A model generated the notes under the pieces. It had not been told where the DNA came from. It did not search any database and saw only the letters and a list, made by a program, of their open reading frames with translations. Below are positions 35,310 to 47,022 of a DNA stretch of 64,000 bases, one piece after another. The position numbers and the translations under genes are program-made. The DNA lies in NCBI RefSeq assembly GCF_046630445.1, contig NC_092338.1, positions 152,568,501-152,632,500 on the forward strand, given 5' to 3'. Each line of letters begins with the position of its first letter. Position 1 is the first letter of the stretch. Source of the DNA: Rutidosis leptorrhynchoides (lineage: Eukaryota; Streptophyta; Magnoliopsida; Asterales; Asteraceae).

Positions 35310-35375
35310 AAGTTGACTTGCTGGAGCTGTGACAAAACTGGCTACTTTGAATAGGAGTCGCAAAGTTATTTTTGC
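35310..35375 (+). pseudogene. Antisense CCHC-like knuckle remnant of LARD-2
   Basis: CWSCDKTGYFE read on the plus strand (Cys codons at 35319 and 35328), interrupted by a stop soon after. Counterpart of the antisense stretch at 2405-2560 in LARD-1. Confidence 0.4.
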
Positions 35376-35816
35376 TAATAAATGCCAAAGAATCTGACGC
35401 GGATACGTTGTTTAAACTTTTATTTGGTTTCAAGAGTTTTTCGGGTACATAACTGTGGGTAACATGTGGTTGGATCATCATCTCGATTGCTCATCATTCA
35501 AAGTGTCTTCAGAAATTTTCGAAGGGTTTGAACACAGATTGTAATCGTTAACATACATTTGATGTTCTAACACAGTTTTGAAGTCAAAATATAGCTTGTG
35601 AAAGATGTTAGGATCTAAGAGTGATGATTTTGGTCATATCTCAAGTTGAATTTTGAGATTTCAAAATCAGAATATGTAATTAAATTTTGAATGAGTATGG
35701 TTGTTTTGATTTCTATAAAAGATTGTATATTGTTGTGAAAGTAGGGAGTATAATGGATGATTTGCTGAATCAGATTTGAAGAATGTTACATATTACTTGT
35801 GAATTTATATATCTCT

Positions 35817-35833
35817 CGGGTATTACCTACCCG
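35817..35833 (-). other. Internal polypurine-adjacent hairpin motif of LARD-2
   Basis: Minus strand ttaacgggtaggtaatacccg; cgggta pairs with tacccg around five bases, as at 1416-1432 and 59033-59049. Confidence 0.7.
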
Positions 35834-36903
35834 TTAAAAAAAATTCACAATTAATATTTTGTACAAAAGAATTTTATTACAGTCTTTATGAAAATATATA
35901 TATGTATATTTTCTTCAGATGTAACATAGATTTAATGAGTTAATGTTAAATTAAACTCATTTGATTTATGGTTGAAACTAGAATTGAATAATCCCTAAAG
36001 GCTTTAAAAAGTACATAACTTTTACGCAGTATTTCTTTAATAACATTGAAATTATGAATCAATACTTCGTTATTTGTTGATGTATGATGTTCGGTTCGTG
36101 GAATTCTTGTGAATTTCGCAAAGTACGAATGATGTTATCTGAAAAGTTTCGGGTACATCGATGATGAAAGTGTAAAATCAAATATATACTTGATTTATTA
36201 TGAATTGGAATTTGTTTAATTGCGACAGAGATTGTAGTTAACACTGGTTAAGTTGCGACCGAAGGACGTACATTATTGCATATTTGTAATATGAATTAAC
36301 CGAGTAGTTAAGATTCACACACAATAGCTTAGCACAGAAAGATTTATTTCAAAATATATATATATATATATAATATATATAATATACATATAATTTCTTC
36401 AGAGGGAATGAGTTAATTCTTCATAACTCGTTGATACAATATACACGTTATTGATTCGTAATGATGTCCATAGTGATTCTTGAACTGACGGAGTTTGTGA
36501 TGTTATCGGTGTTATTGATTCGGATGTTGACTGTACTGACGATGCTGGTAACGCTGACGGTACTGTTGATGCTGTTGGTTAAGCAAGTTTAGCTTGTTAA
36601 TCACACACTATTTTTGTCAGGGTTTCTACTCTTCCTTCTATCATTTTGGTTCGCTTAACTGATTTATGGTTAGGGCAAGATTAGATAATCTCTAAGACTT
36701 TAGAGATTACATAATCGCCGCGGAATGTTTCTCCAATGAAGTTATGAATTAATACTTCGTCAGTTATTGTTGTTGGTACTCCTTGGTATCTATGGTGCGT
36801 ATGACGTTGATGCTCGTGGGACAGATTGTGAAGTTGAGGTTTACGATGCGGTTGTGGTTGGAGGTGGTAATGGTACTGTTGGCGTTGATGATGGTGGTAC
36901 TGG

Positions 36904-37338
36904 TTATGCTGCTGATGCTGCTGCTGGTGTTTGTAATCTCTGCACCATATTCTCCAAAGCCACTACCCGAGCGCGAAGCTCGTTGACTTCTTCTATTACA
37001 CCGGGGTGATTGTCGGTTCGGACGAGCGGATAAATAAAATCTAAAATTTGATGTAATATATAATCGTGACGAGATACTCTGGAAATGAGCGAGAAAATGT
37101 TGTTTCGGACAGGTTCGCCGGTAAGTGCTTCAGGTTCTTCGTCAAGAGGGCAATGTGGTGGATGGAAGGGATCACCTTCTTCTTGTCTCCAATGATTGAG
37201 GAGGCTACGAACCCATCCCCAATTCATCCAGAATAGGTGATGACTGATTGGTTGATCTATTCCGGTCACATTGCTTTCAGAGCTTGAATGGGATTCCATT
37301 TCGGAATCCGAGTGATTTGAACTGATGACGAATTCCAT
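36904..37338 (-). CDS. LARD-2 first ORF, 144 codons, unknown function
   Basis: Intact frame lying 480 bp inside the primer site. The N-terminus is Ser/Glu/Asp-rich (SNHSDSEMESHSSSESN). The centre has WMNWGWVRSLLNHWRQEEGD and SRVSRHDYILHQILDFIYPL. The C-terminus VIEEVNELRARVVALENMVQ has a heptad pattern that suggests a short coiled coil, then an Ala tail. The decayed version at 660-1176 shows the frame belongs to the element family. It could be a packaging or structural protein of a non-autonomous element. I recognise no domain. Confidence 0.55.
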   Translation of the reverse strand: MEFVISSNHSDSEMESHSSSESNVTGIDQPISHHLFWMNWGWVRSLLNHWRQEEGDPFHPPHCPLDEEPEALTGEPVRNNIFSLISRVSRHDYILHQILDFIYPLVRTDNHPGVIEEVNELRARVVALENMVQRLQTPAAASAA

Positions 37339-37414
37339 TTCGTACGATTGGATAAAGGATTTTTTTTTTCGATATGAAATGATTTTGGCTAACGGATGGT
37401 ATTCTAATTACATA

Positions 37415-37417
<3 letters not shown>

Positions 37418-37491
<74 letters not shown>
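37418..37491. repeat. (TA)n microsatellite in LARD-2
   Basis: About 74 bp of AT/TA dinucleotides just upstream (in element sense) of the first ORF. Confidence 0.95.
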
Positions 37492-37493
<2 letters not shown>

Positions 37494-37815
37494 TCAAAAG
37501 ATTTCATAGATTACGGAGGACTTTGCGAGATATGTCAGGCAAAGTTTAAAGTAATAGATACGATAAGATATGATTTAGCAGATATGCTAAGATATGAATT
37601 TTTGTCTATACACTATTCATGTAATCAATGCAGCAAGACGTGTCTTACACTAAAAATGATAAGCAGGTAATTTCCTGAAATGATAAGTAGTTAATTTTCG
37701 ACACAAAATGATAAGCAAAACTTTTGACATGCAGACACGGTCGAAGTCCAGACTCACTAATGCATCCTATCGACTTATTAGTTAGACACACTAATGCAGA
37801 CCTGGTTCGCTAAGA

Positions 37816-37832
37816 CCGCCGCTCTGATACCA
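37816..37832 (-). other. Primer binding site of LARD-2 (tRNA-iMet)
   Basis: Minus strand tggtatcagagcggcgg, two bases inside the 5' LTR. Confidence 0.9.
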
Positions 37833-37834
37833 AC

Positions 37835-39761
37835 TGAAATGACCCGTTCATATACATTATAAACGATTCACAATAATTGATTACATTGCGAGGTATTTGA
37901 CCTCTATATGATACATTTTACAAACATTGCATTCGTTTTTAAAAGACAAAATTTCTTTACATCGAAAATTGACAGGCATGCATACCATTTCATAATATCC
38001 ACTATCCAACTATAAATTGATTTAATAATAATCTTTGATGAACTCAATGACTCGAATGCAACGTTCTTCGAAATATGCTATGAAAGACTCCAAGTAATAT
38101 CTTTAAAATGAGCAAATGCACAGCGGAAGATTTCTTTAACACCTGAGAATAAACATGCTTTAAAGTGTCAACCAAAAGGTTGGTGAGTTCATTAGTTTAT
38201 CATAATCATTCATTTCCATTATTTTAATAGACCACAAGAATTTCATTTCCAGTTCTCATAAATATACGTCCCATGCATAGAGACAAAAATAATCATTCAT
38301 ATGGTGAACACCTGGTAACCGACATTAACTAGATACATATAAGAATATCCCCTATCATTCCGGGATCCTCCTTCGGACATGATATAAATTTCGAAGTACT
38401 AAAGCATCCGGTACTTTGGATGGGGTTTGTTAGGCCCAATAGATCTATCTTTAGGATTCGCGTCAATTTGGGGGTCTGTTCCCAAATTCTTAGGCTACCA
38501 AGATAAAAAGGGGCATATTCGGCTTCGATCATTCAACCATATAATGTAGTTTCGATTACTTGTGTCTATTTCGTAAAACATTTATAAAAGCGCATGTATT
38601 CTCAGTCCCAAAAATATATATTGCAAAAGCATTTAAAAAGGGAGCAAATGAAACTCACATACTGTATTTCGTAGTAAAAATACATATAACGTCATTGAAC
38701 AAGTGCAAGGTTGGCCTCGGATTCACGAACCTAAATTAATTATATATAATTATGTGTTGGTCAATATTTGTCTAACAAATTAGGCCAAGTCATAGTGTAC
38801 CACAATCCTAATGCTCGAGACTAATATGAAAAAGTCAACAAAAGTAAATTTGACTCAAAATAATTTCCAAAAATCTATACATGATTAATATATAGTTTAA
38901 ATATCGTCGTTTTATATTTTTAAATATTTTTAAAAGATTTATTAGAGTAAATAATATAATTTATTTATTAATAAATAAAATTTTATATTAAATTTATATA
39001 ATATAATATACTTTTATATATATTAAGTAATAAACTTTATAGGGTTCATTCAATATCATAAAGATAATATGATAGGTATTATTAAAGTAAGTTATTACAC
39101 GTAGTAAAATATGTTTGTATCACATATTTATTTGATAAAATAATATCTATAATGATAGTAAGTAAAAGTTGTATTATTTTGTAATAATAATTATTATTAT
39201 AAAAATATCAATATTTATAATTACTGAGATGACATTGTGATAAAATGATAATTCTAATTATGATAACTTTAATATTTACGATAATTTTTAATATTATCTT
39301 TAAAATAATAATTCTATTTAAAATAATAATAATAATGATATTTTAAAGTAACAATGACATTTCTATTAAAATGATAATTTTTGTTAAAATGATAGTTTTA
39401 ATACTAACGATATTTTTAATAATAATAGTAATGATAAAAATAATAAGAACGATAATTTTATCTAAATCAATATCTTATAATATTTTAATTTCATCATGAT
39501 ACTCTTACTCATTATTTCCTAATCATTTCGTTTAATAGCTTTTAATCGTCTTTTATATCGTATTCATAATAATGATAATAATAGTAATCAAAATAATTAG
39601 GTGTTACAAATATTTGTTTTAATTACACTAATATTAATAATGATAGTTACTATAACATTATTAACGATAATACTAATAATTATCTTAATGATAATATAGT
39701 AATAATAATAATAACAATAACAATAACCATTTTTAAATAATGATATATATATTAATAATGA

Positions 39762-39805
<44 letters not shown>

Positions 39806-41501
39806 GGATAATAATAATAATACTAATTATAACTTTAACGATAATAACGATAGTAATAATAAAAAAAATAACAATTTTTAATGATAAATCCATTTTATTG
39901 ATAAAGATAATAATAATGATAATGATAAGATAAAACTAGAACGACGATAAAAACGACGATAATAATAATCATTTTTAATAAAAATATAGAAAATTCAATT
40001 GATTATAACTTCTAATCCGTTCATCGAAACCATTCGATATCTAAAGGAAAAGTCCTTAATTTTTCGCTAGCTTTCCAAGGACATGCATATCTTATACCTT
40101 ATCTCAACCGCAAGTGTAACTAATTCAAGATTCAACCTAACCTGTCTAAGGGCAATATCAAAAGTACAAGCATGCATAATCCTAAATACTCGAGCACTAG
40201 TCAGGGATACACTATTAGTATGTAAAAGTTAAATTATGAGTACTCACGTGTCAATATTGAGATTCAATATTGCAGGAAAGGTACGTAGACGCAACGGAAA
40301 TGATAAACACTATATTGACCTCACGAGCATACCCATGAACCATACTCAATCACCTCCATAGCTATAACCCATAATTTCCTTAATCCTATCCTACTCGAAA
40401 AACAATTTCGAAATCACTCGGACAGCACTCCGTCGTAATATTTTATGTATACTAATAATATCTTGAAATAATACGGAGTAAATATATATATGTAAATCGA
40501 TTGAGAGAGTTTAGAGAAAAATATTTTCAAGTTTATATGAAATAATGAAACCTATTGAATTCTATTTATAATAGATTTTTGAATTATTAAAGTGAATTAT
40601 TAAAGTATGAATTATTAAAGTGAATTATTAAAGTATGAATTATTAAAGTGAATTATTAAAGTATGAATTATTAAAGTGAATTATTAAGGTATGAATTATT
40701 AAAGTAAATTATTAAAGTATGAATTATTAAAGTGAATTATTAAAGTTAAAGTAAAGTAAAAATAAAGTAAAGGTAAAGTTTAAGTATAGTAAAAGTATAA
40801 AACTATATACGTATAATACGCGTATAAATATATATAATATTAATTTAAATCGTTATATATATTTAATAAAATAAAATATAAATATCGTTATCTTTATCAT
40901 ACTAGTTAAGTAATGAGTTGTCAAAAGTGGTTCTAGATATTTATAAAAGTTATATATATTTTAATAATAAAGTTCTTTTTAAACTGAAAACGTTTTTGTA
41001 CGTTTGAAACTAAATAGATCAATCGAGTCTTTATGAGATTCAATCTTCCACTATCCTTTGTCTAGTTCTTAATGATTGACAATTTGTTCTTATTTATAAA
41101 TCACTTTACCATTTTCTGAATATTGTTAAAATGGAAAGATTTCTCAAATCAACGCGGGCCTTTCAACAGAGACTTGTAATCATAATTCAATATATCTGAT
41201 AATTCAATCATTTGATCTTATCTTCTAATTTCATTGATAAATATTTTGAAACAGATACAATCATATAAAGTATTTAATCTAATATTTTGTTTACGTTTCA
41301 AGTTATAATATATATACACATATACATATATAATCATATTCGTTTAATGGTTCGTGAATCGTTGGAACTTGGTCGAGGTTGAATGAATGTATGAACATAG
41401 TTTAAAATTCTTGAAATTTAACTTAACAAATATTGCTTATCGTGTCGGAAACATATAAAGATTAAAGTTTAAATTTGGTTGGAAATTTTCGGGTTGTCAC
41501 A
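37835..41501 (-). repeat. 5' LTR of LARD-2
   Basis: 3.67-kb partner of 29118-32772; see that entry. Confidence 0.92.
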
Positions 41502-41506
41502 AAACT

Positions 41507-42697
41507 GAACTGACGCACCTCGCAAATAAAATGCAAGAAACAAAACCTAAACCATCTAAAATTAAATCGCGTCAACCACACAAAGAGGATGAAAGCAAGA
41601 CTACCAAACTCACCTAACGCTTATGCAATGTCAAACTAAACAACAAAGTAGACAAGCCAAAGCCATTATAAACCAACCAAACAAAAATCATGACAAAAAA
41701 CTCAAAACACTCTAGCTTTAGATCTCTTCTTAATTTTTGACCCGAGTTTTAAAAGTTCTCTCAACTTACTCAAACCACATTAATAGCACGATTAGACTAA
41801 ACATAAAAGAAGATAGCGTCGAAGAATTCGTTTAGTCTACGGGATAGCACTGATGATGATGAAGTGGGGAATGCGATTCAAAATTCTTTCAAAGATGCTC
41901 AAGAAAACGGGTTGTGTAATTGGTCTTACGTGAGTTCGGGTAAGAGATGCTCGTTAGAAGGGGTTTTTTTATGAGTATAAAAAAGGTGGTTTGCATCCCC
42001 TTTCGTTGGGTTACTACCACTGGTGACGGGACCGCAGTGGATGCGTTTCTTTTTGTTCAAGGCTAGTGCGGGCAATGTCGGCGATGGGGTCCTTTTGTCA
42101 CGTTCGAAAAATTGTGGTAATGATAACGTTGTCGGTTAGTGAGGTTCTGTTTAGTTGGTTAATAGATATCTTCGTCGTTATTTTGTTTGTATCTTCATTT
42201 ATTTCTTTATCTTGTGTTTGTTCGGTAGTTTCATGGCGAGACTATGGATAGTTAGCTTTAGTTCGTGTTACGTCGTTAGGCTTAGTTTTATGCTTCCAAA
42301 CTCAGTTTATGTTCGCTTCTTGTATTTTAATTTACTTTTGTCTCATTCCAAGATAAAGTTTTTCATATGAAGTTTTTCTTCTTTGGACAAAAAAATATAT
42401 AAAAAAAAGTTGTGGAGGTTTCGAAACAAGAAATGTCTTTTACTTTAAATTGAGTTTGGAAAGTGGATAGTTATTTTTTTCATCTTCATCTTGGTTCAAT
42501 AGCACAAACGCGTCACCATCAGTGGATAGTTATTTTTTATTCTATCTTTTTTTTTTTAAATAGACGTCAATTAAATAACGGATAATCGAATGAGTATAAT
42601 TTTGATGTTGGTTTTATTTCGAGCAAATAACAGGTGATGCAATCAAGAATCTATACATCAAGCTTCACATTACTGTAATCATCATCATCTCTCACAA
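41507..42697 (+). other. Proximal 5' flank of PPR copy B
   Basis: No complete gene. A 51-codon open stretch near 41818-41970 looks coding-like but is unassigned. The A/T-rich end near 42370-42412 resembles a LINE or retroposon tail. An 18-bp direct repeat gtggatagttatttttt occurs at about 42461 and 42521. Locus A lacks most of this DNA, so it was inserted after, or lost before, the duplication. Paralogy with copy A resumes near 42500. Confidence 0.45.
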
Positions 42698-44059
42698 ATG
42701 AACACAATAATCCATCTCCTAAAATCCTGCGCATCCGCCGCCCACATCCTTCAAATCCAAACTCAACTCATAATCAACCACCACCACATTTACCTCAACT
42801 CCACCGTCGCTCACCACTTCATCACCGCCTGCCGATCACTCTCCCTCATAAACTCAGCTCACCTCCTCTACACTCGTCACCTTCACTTCAAACCCCACGT
42901 TTTCATATGCAACACCCTCCTTAAATCCTTACCTCCTCATACATCCATCTCTTTTTACTCCCACATGTTCCGTGCATCCATTGTTCCCAATAATTACACC
43001 TTCCCTATTGTTCTCAAATCGCTATCAAACCTCAAAGATTTCAATTGTGGCCAAGCGGTTCATACTAATGTCATGAAATTGGGTCATGTGAGTGATATAT
43101 ATATTAACAATTCGCTGTTAAATGTGTATGCTTCCTGTGGGGAAATGGGGTTATGCCGCCAAGTGTTCGATGAAATGTCTCAGAGAGATGTTGTGTCGTG
43201 GACGGTTATGATCACCGGGTATAAACAATGCGGAAGGTTTAGTGATGCCTTATTGATGTTTGAACAAATGCAGTATGCGGGTGTGGCACCGAATCATGTG
43301 ACAATGGTTAATGCTTTATCGACATGTGCAAGTTGTGGTGATGTTAATATGGGTGTTTGGATACACGAGTTTATAAAAAGGGAAACTTGGAAGCTTGATG
43401 TGATATTGGGTACTGCGTTAGTTGACATGTATGGTAAATGCGGTAGGGTTGATGACGCTTTGAAAGTTTTCGTTAATTTGGAAGATAAGAATGTATACAC
43501 ATGGAATTCGTTAATTAAGGGTTTATTAACTGCAAATAATATTGATAATGTGTTGTGGTGGTTTGCGAAAATGGAGCAAGAAAAAGATATTAAGCCTGAT
43601 GAAGTGACTTTAGTTGTGGTGTTATCTGCTTGTGCTTATTCTGGATTAGTAGAAATTGGTAGGGAGATATTTAGTTCATTAGCCAATGGGAAATACGGTT
43701 TTTTACCAAATGCAAAACATTATGCTTGTTTTGTTGATCTTTTAGCACGTTCGGGGAGGTTAAAAGAGGCTATGGAAGTAATAAAGGGAATGCCTTTTGA
43801 GCCTAGTAAAGGTGTTTGGGGAGCTCTTCTTGCTGGTTGTAGAGCTCATGGAGATTTAGAAATGTGTGAATTTGCTGCTTGGAATGTTATAAAACTATCG
43901 CCAAACGATCGTGCTTGTTATGACATATTGTGTAGTTTGTATACTGATATGGGTAAGTGGAGAGAACTGGAAAAGGTTCGGGTGTTAATGAACGTTAGGG
44001 GGATAAAGAATGATTTGGAAGTTGCTAAGATGGAACCTAAATACATGTTGAGCTATTAG
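42698..44059 (+). CDS. PPR copy B: intact pentatricopeptide repeat protein, PLS class with E-type end
   Basis: 453 codons, no intron. The N-terminus MNTIIHLLKSCASAAHILQI is the usual start of the first P-L-S unit in this class. Repeats are visible from about residue 70 to 380, with recurrent signatures such as RDVVSWTVMITGYKQCGRFS, GTALVDMYGKCGRVDDALKV, KNVYTWNSLIKGL and KHYACFVDLLARSGRLKEA. After these comes an E-type tail: VWGALLAGCRAHGDLEMCEF, then the LCSLYTDMGKWRELEKVR region. There is no DYW domain. Members act in mitochondria or chloroplasts, where the repeats bind specific RNA sites, commonly for C-to-U editing with partner proteins. The RNA target cannot be read here. A decayed tandem copy lies at 10663-12027, and LARD-2 sits 1.2 kb upstream. 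Confidence 0.92.
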   Translation: MNTIIHLLKSCASAAHILQIQTQLIINHHHIYLNSTVAHHFITACRSLSLINSAHLLYTRHLHFKPHVFICNTLLKSLPPHTSISFYSHMFRASIVPNNYTFPIVLKSLSNLKDFNCGQAVHTNVMKLGHVSDIYINNSLLNVYASCGEMGLCRQVFDEMSQRDVVSWTVMITGYKQCGRFSDALLMFEQMQYAGVAPNHVTMVNALSTCASCGDVNMGVWIHEFIKRETWKLDVILGTALVDMYGKCGRVDDALKVFVNLEDKNVYTWNSLIKGLLTANNIDNVLWWFAKMEQEKDIKPDEVTLVVVLSACAYSGLVEIGREIFSSLANGKYGFLPNAKHYACFVDLLARSGRLKEAMEVIKGMPFEPSKGVWGALLAGCRAHGDLEMCEFAAWNVIKLSPNDRACYDILCSLYTDMGKWRELEKVRVLMNVRGIKNDLEVAKMEPKYMLSY

Positions 44060-44546
44060 TATTAGAGATACACTTTCTTTGGTTATTTCTTAATTAACAC
44101 CAATATATAATGGAGGGTACAATTTAATCTTACTTGTATTGTCATATGTCTGTATACCATATATCTATACATATTTTAAGAAAACATGCTATAGATATAG
44201 CAAACGATAGATAAACATATTTTAAGAGAGAAATGGTCCTTCATACAAAAATTCAGAAGTCAAGTTAATGCTTAAAGGTGAACGATCGCTGGTTGATTAT
44301 GGGTCCGTAACTACAAGATCAAAACTCAAAAGTTCACCGTTCTGTCATGTGCTTATGATATTTATCACTATATCACAATTCATAAATATGTTATCTAGTT
44401 TTTAACATTATGATTTGGATGATTAATATCCTACCTGTAGCAAAACTTTGATTATCTTAATTATTATACCTATATACTAAAAGTGACCAAGATATCTGTA
44501 GTTTCAATTGTTTTGTATTGATTATATTATATATTATATTATATTA
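44060..44546. other. 3' flank of PPR copy B
   Basis: Paralogous to locus A for about 85 bp, then AT-rich DNA. It includes the left copy of a 50-bp direct repeat (44471-44520). No gene. Confidence 0.5.
44471..44520. repeat. 50-bp direct repeat flanking Helitron DNA, left copy
   Basis: tatatactaaaagtgaccaa... matches 45539-45588 with three differences. About 1 kb of Helitron-type DNA lies between the copies. Confidence 0.75.
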
Positions 44547-45482
44547 TCTATCTATTCATTATTATAAAGCGCGTGCCAATAATCCTACGTGTCGACTTCT
44601 CAATTAATCTGAGTTAAATTTGCACACGTGTCATTTTCATAATTAAACTAATTTAAATAAGTATTAATATTTCTATATTTAAATGTATTATGAATTCTTA
44701 AAAATATTAACGTAATCCCTAACTTCACAAGGAAATATAATATATACTTAATATATAAGGAAATATATATTTAGTTATAGGACTGTTCTATAGAGTATAT
44801 ATCTTATTAATCTATTTAAACTTTAAATTACGTTTTACATTTAAAAAACTGATACAATACAATACATCTTACCTAAGTCTTAACTAGATATAGATATAGA
44901 TAACATAACATTAAAATATAAAATATATTTATTTTAAGATATAATTATATTCAATTACTTTAATGTAATACAGTATTATTTTCAAATTAAAAAAAAATAT
45001 CCAATGACATGGCATCATAAATAATTAAGAAGTTCCAAGGTTGACACGTGGAAAACAACTTACGCGTCGAAAGATAACACAAAATTATACATTTGTTAGT
45101 AATTATATTATATTTAATATAATATAATTTTATATTTTAACAATTTAAGTTAATTTCATAGCGAAAGATAACACAGATAAAGTTACATGCATCACATTTA
45201 CTCATCTTATAATTAATATATTAAAAGCAACTTTATTTTAACTATTGTGTAACGACGGGCTCATACACTAGAGATCATTTTATTGTAAAATAATTGAAAT
45301 TTTTTTCATTATAATTGTATTCTACACCTATTCAGTATCAATGTTGACGTTATCGCAAACTAATTTATAAAATTATCGTACAACGCACGAACTCATAACA
45401 TGGATAGAAGCATAATAAATATAAGGGTTATCGAATACTAAATTATACAACGTCTGTGCAACGCACAGGCTCATAAAACTAG
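44547..45482 (+). mobile_element. Non-autonomous Helitron
   Basis: The 3' end has the six-base stem ctgtgc/gcacag with loop aac (45454-45468), ten bases of spacer, then CTAG at 45479-45482 followed by T, the Helitron rule. The 5' end is probably TC at 44547, preceded by A (tctatctattcattattataaagc). No Rep/helicase is present. A second, older end of the same type with CTAG at 45268-45271 lies inside, so the piece may be two nested or head-to-tail copies. Confidence 0.65.
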
Positions 45483-45538
45483 TATTATATTACATATTAT
45501 ATTATTATTATTATATATTATATTATTATTATTATATA

Positions 45539-45588
45539 TATATACTAAAAGTCACCAAGATTTTTGTAGTTTCAATTGTTTTGTATTG
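45539..45588. repeat. 50-bp direct repeat, right copy
   Basis: Partner of 44471-44520. Confidence 0.75.
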
Positions 45589-45599
45589 TAATTTTAAGT

Positions 45600-45970
45600 T
45601 TGCGTTCACACTGCCTTCGGTCCCTCACCTTTGACTCAATTTACACAACAACCTCTCAAGTTTACATTTTCTTAAGGATAAAAAGTGTAAATATACAATT
45701 TTATTAAAATAAAAGAAAATGATTCCACCCGAATTTTTAGCGTGCCATATCTTCTTGCTCGGTGCGAGTTAAATTTTTCCGAGCTCACCGTTCAACTCAA
45801 AATAATCTTACGAACACAATGGGATTAACTATACGCGAAACGGACACTTCAAAAAAAAATGCTCAATACCTCGGACCATATTTAATACATATACACACCT
45901 ATAATACACTCCGTTAACTACGAATACGCAACCCAAAGGCCACCGGCATCGAGCGGGCTCCTTTTTCTAG
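45600..45970 (+). mobile_element. Second Helitron 3' region
   Basis: Same family as 16101-16370 (caccgttcaactc, aactatacgcgaaacg, cgttaactacgaata, caaccc). It ends in CTAG at 45967-45970 followed by T. The hairpin before it is degenerate. The 5' end was not located. Confidence 0.55.
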
Positions 45971-46688
45971 TTTTTTTAATTTAGAAGGATCTTACCTATG
46001 TTTACTATGCTGTTTTTATTTCAGTTACAGCCTTTCTGGATTTACTGTCAAATAAGTCAACTTCTTAGGATGACCAGTTGAATGTCATGTCTAGCTAGTG
46101 GCTGATGCTCATGCTTACATATTGATTTTCCATTATATTCTTAATCTAATGCTTATTGAATTATTCTTGGTTGTGCTTACGTAACAATTTTTCTATGTAA
46201 AGAGTTTAGTGCTGTTTTTAGTTCAGTTTCAAGATTTACTGTCTAAGATAGAGGGGCAAATTAATGTATGGCAGGTGGAAGAGGATAGTCGTAGTGGAAT
46301 AGTAGCCGATGTGGGACTAAAAGAGCTAAATTGAATTGCGTTGCAATTGAGTCTTGCTTGGATAGAAAGCCTAAGTTGCCATGTTTATTTTTGTTATTTA
46401 TTTGTTAAGCAGTATTAGTTTTAAATAACTAATTATTTAGTAATTATAATTAGGTTAGGACTCTAGATTCTAAGTCTGTGGATGTTTATCTATTCTCTAT
46501 ATATACTCATACGTACGTGTATATCTAGCTATCTATTCATCTTTTAATTATTAAGCTATATTTTCATACTCTTGATTGTTTACGTAAAGGTTCTTTACGT
46601 GAGTTTTTTTATGGGTTAAATCACGTTTGTGTTTAATCTTTTGTTGCGAAGAGCATTTGTCTTCCAACGGATCCTGATCTTTATCAAT
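45971..46688 (+). other. Intergenic DNA and probable 5' LTR of the gag-protease element
   Basis: Up to about 46260 nothing is recognised. From about 46270 to 46688 the DNA leads into a primer site, so it should contain an LTR, with tctctatatatac as a possible TATA box near 46494. Its start was not fixed. Confidence 0.4.
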
Positions 46689-46700
46689 TGGTATCAGAGC
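46689..46700 (+). other. Primer binding site (tRNA-iMet) of the gag-protease element
   Basis: tggtatcagagc, followed by about 320 bp of leader. Confidence 0.75.
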
Positions 46701-47022
46701 AATCGATCCACCCTATCATCATTCGATTCGTTGGGTCTCGCCCTCGAGTTCCAACTCAAATAAAAAAATATACCCGGATCAAAGATAAACCAATCAATGA
46801 CAAATCGGTGAACAGTGCAACTCAAATAAAATGATATGCCCGGATCAAATACAATCCATTCAAGGACAAATTCATCGTTATCATTCCAAATTAATTTGCG
46901 ACGACCTCTTGCAAAATTCTTATGCTCTAAAACCCTTTGACCCTTCTCCCCTTCTTGAAAAGAACTCGACCTCGAGTTCTCAATGCTAAACACGAGCAAA
47001 TCTTCTTTATTAATCCTCTTGC

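Larger units (their letters stand above)
29118..41501 (-). mobile_element. LARD-2: complete large non-autonomous LTR retrotransposon
   Basis: LTRs 29118-32772 (3655 bp) and 37835-41501 (3667 bp), about eighteen visible substitutions and one AAT-repeat length difference between them, flanked by aaact duplications. On the minus strand: 5' LTR, iMet primer site (37832-37816), first ORF (37338-36904), hairpin motif (35833-35817), decayed modules, polypurine-adjacent motif (32786-32773), 3' LTR. The internal part is 5.06 kb with no protease, reverse transcriptase or integrase. LTR ends (TGTGACAACCCGG, CATTTCA) match LARD-1 and the chromovirus at 51049. A solo LTR of another family is nested inside. 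It sits about 1.2 kb upstream of the intact PPR gene. Confidence 0.93.

Noticed and set aside
36767-37009. Gly/Val/Asp-rich plus-strand frames opposite the LARD-2 first ORF
   Set aside because: They are antisense shadows of the minus-strand frame and its GAT/GCT-rich flank.
39597-39893. Hydrophobic Ile/Leu-rich frame, also at 30880-31080
   Set aside because: Product of AAT-rich low-complexity DNA in the LARD-2 LTRs.
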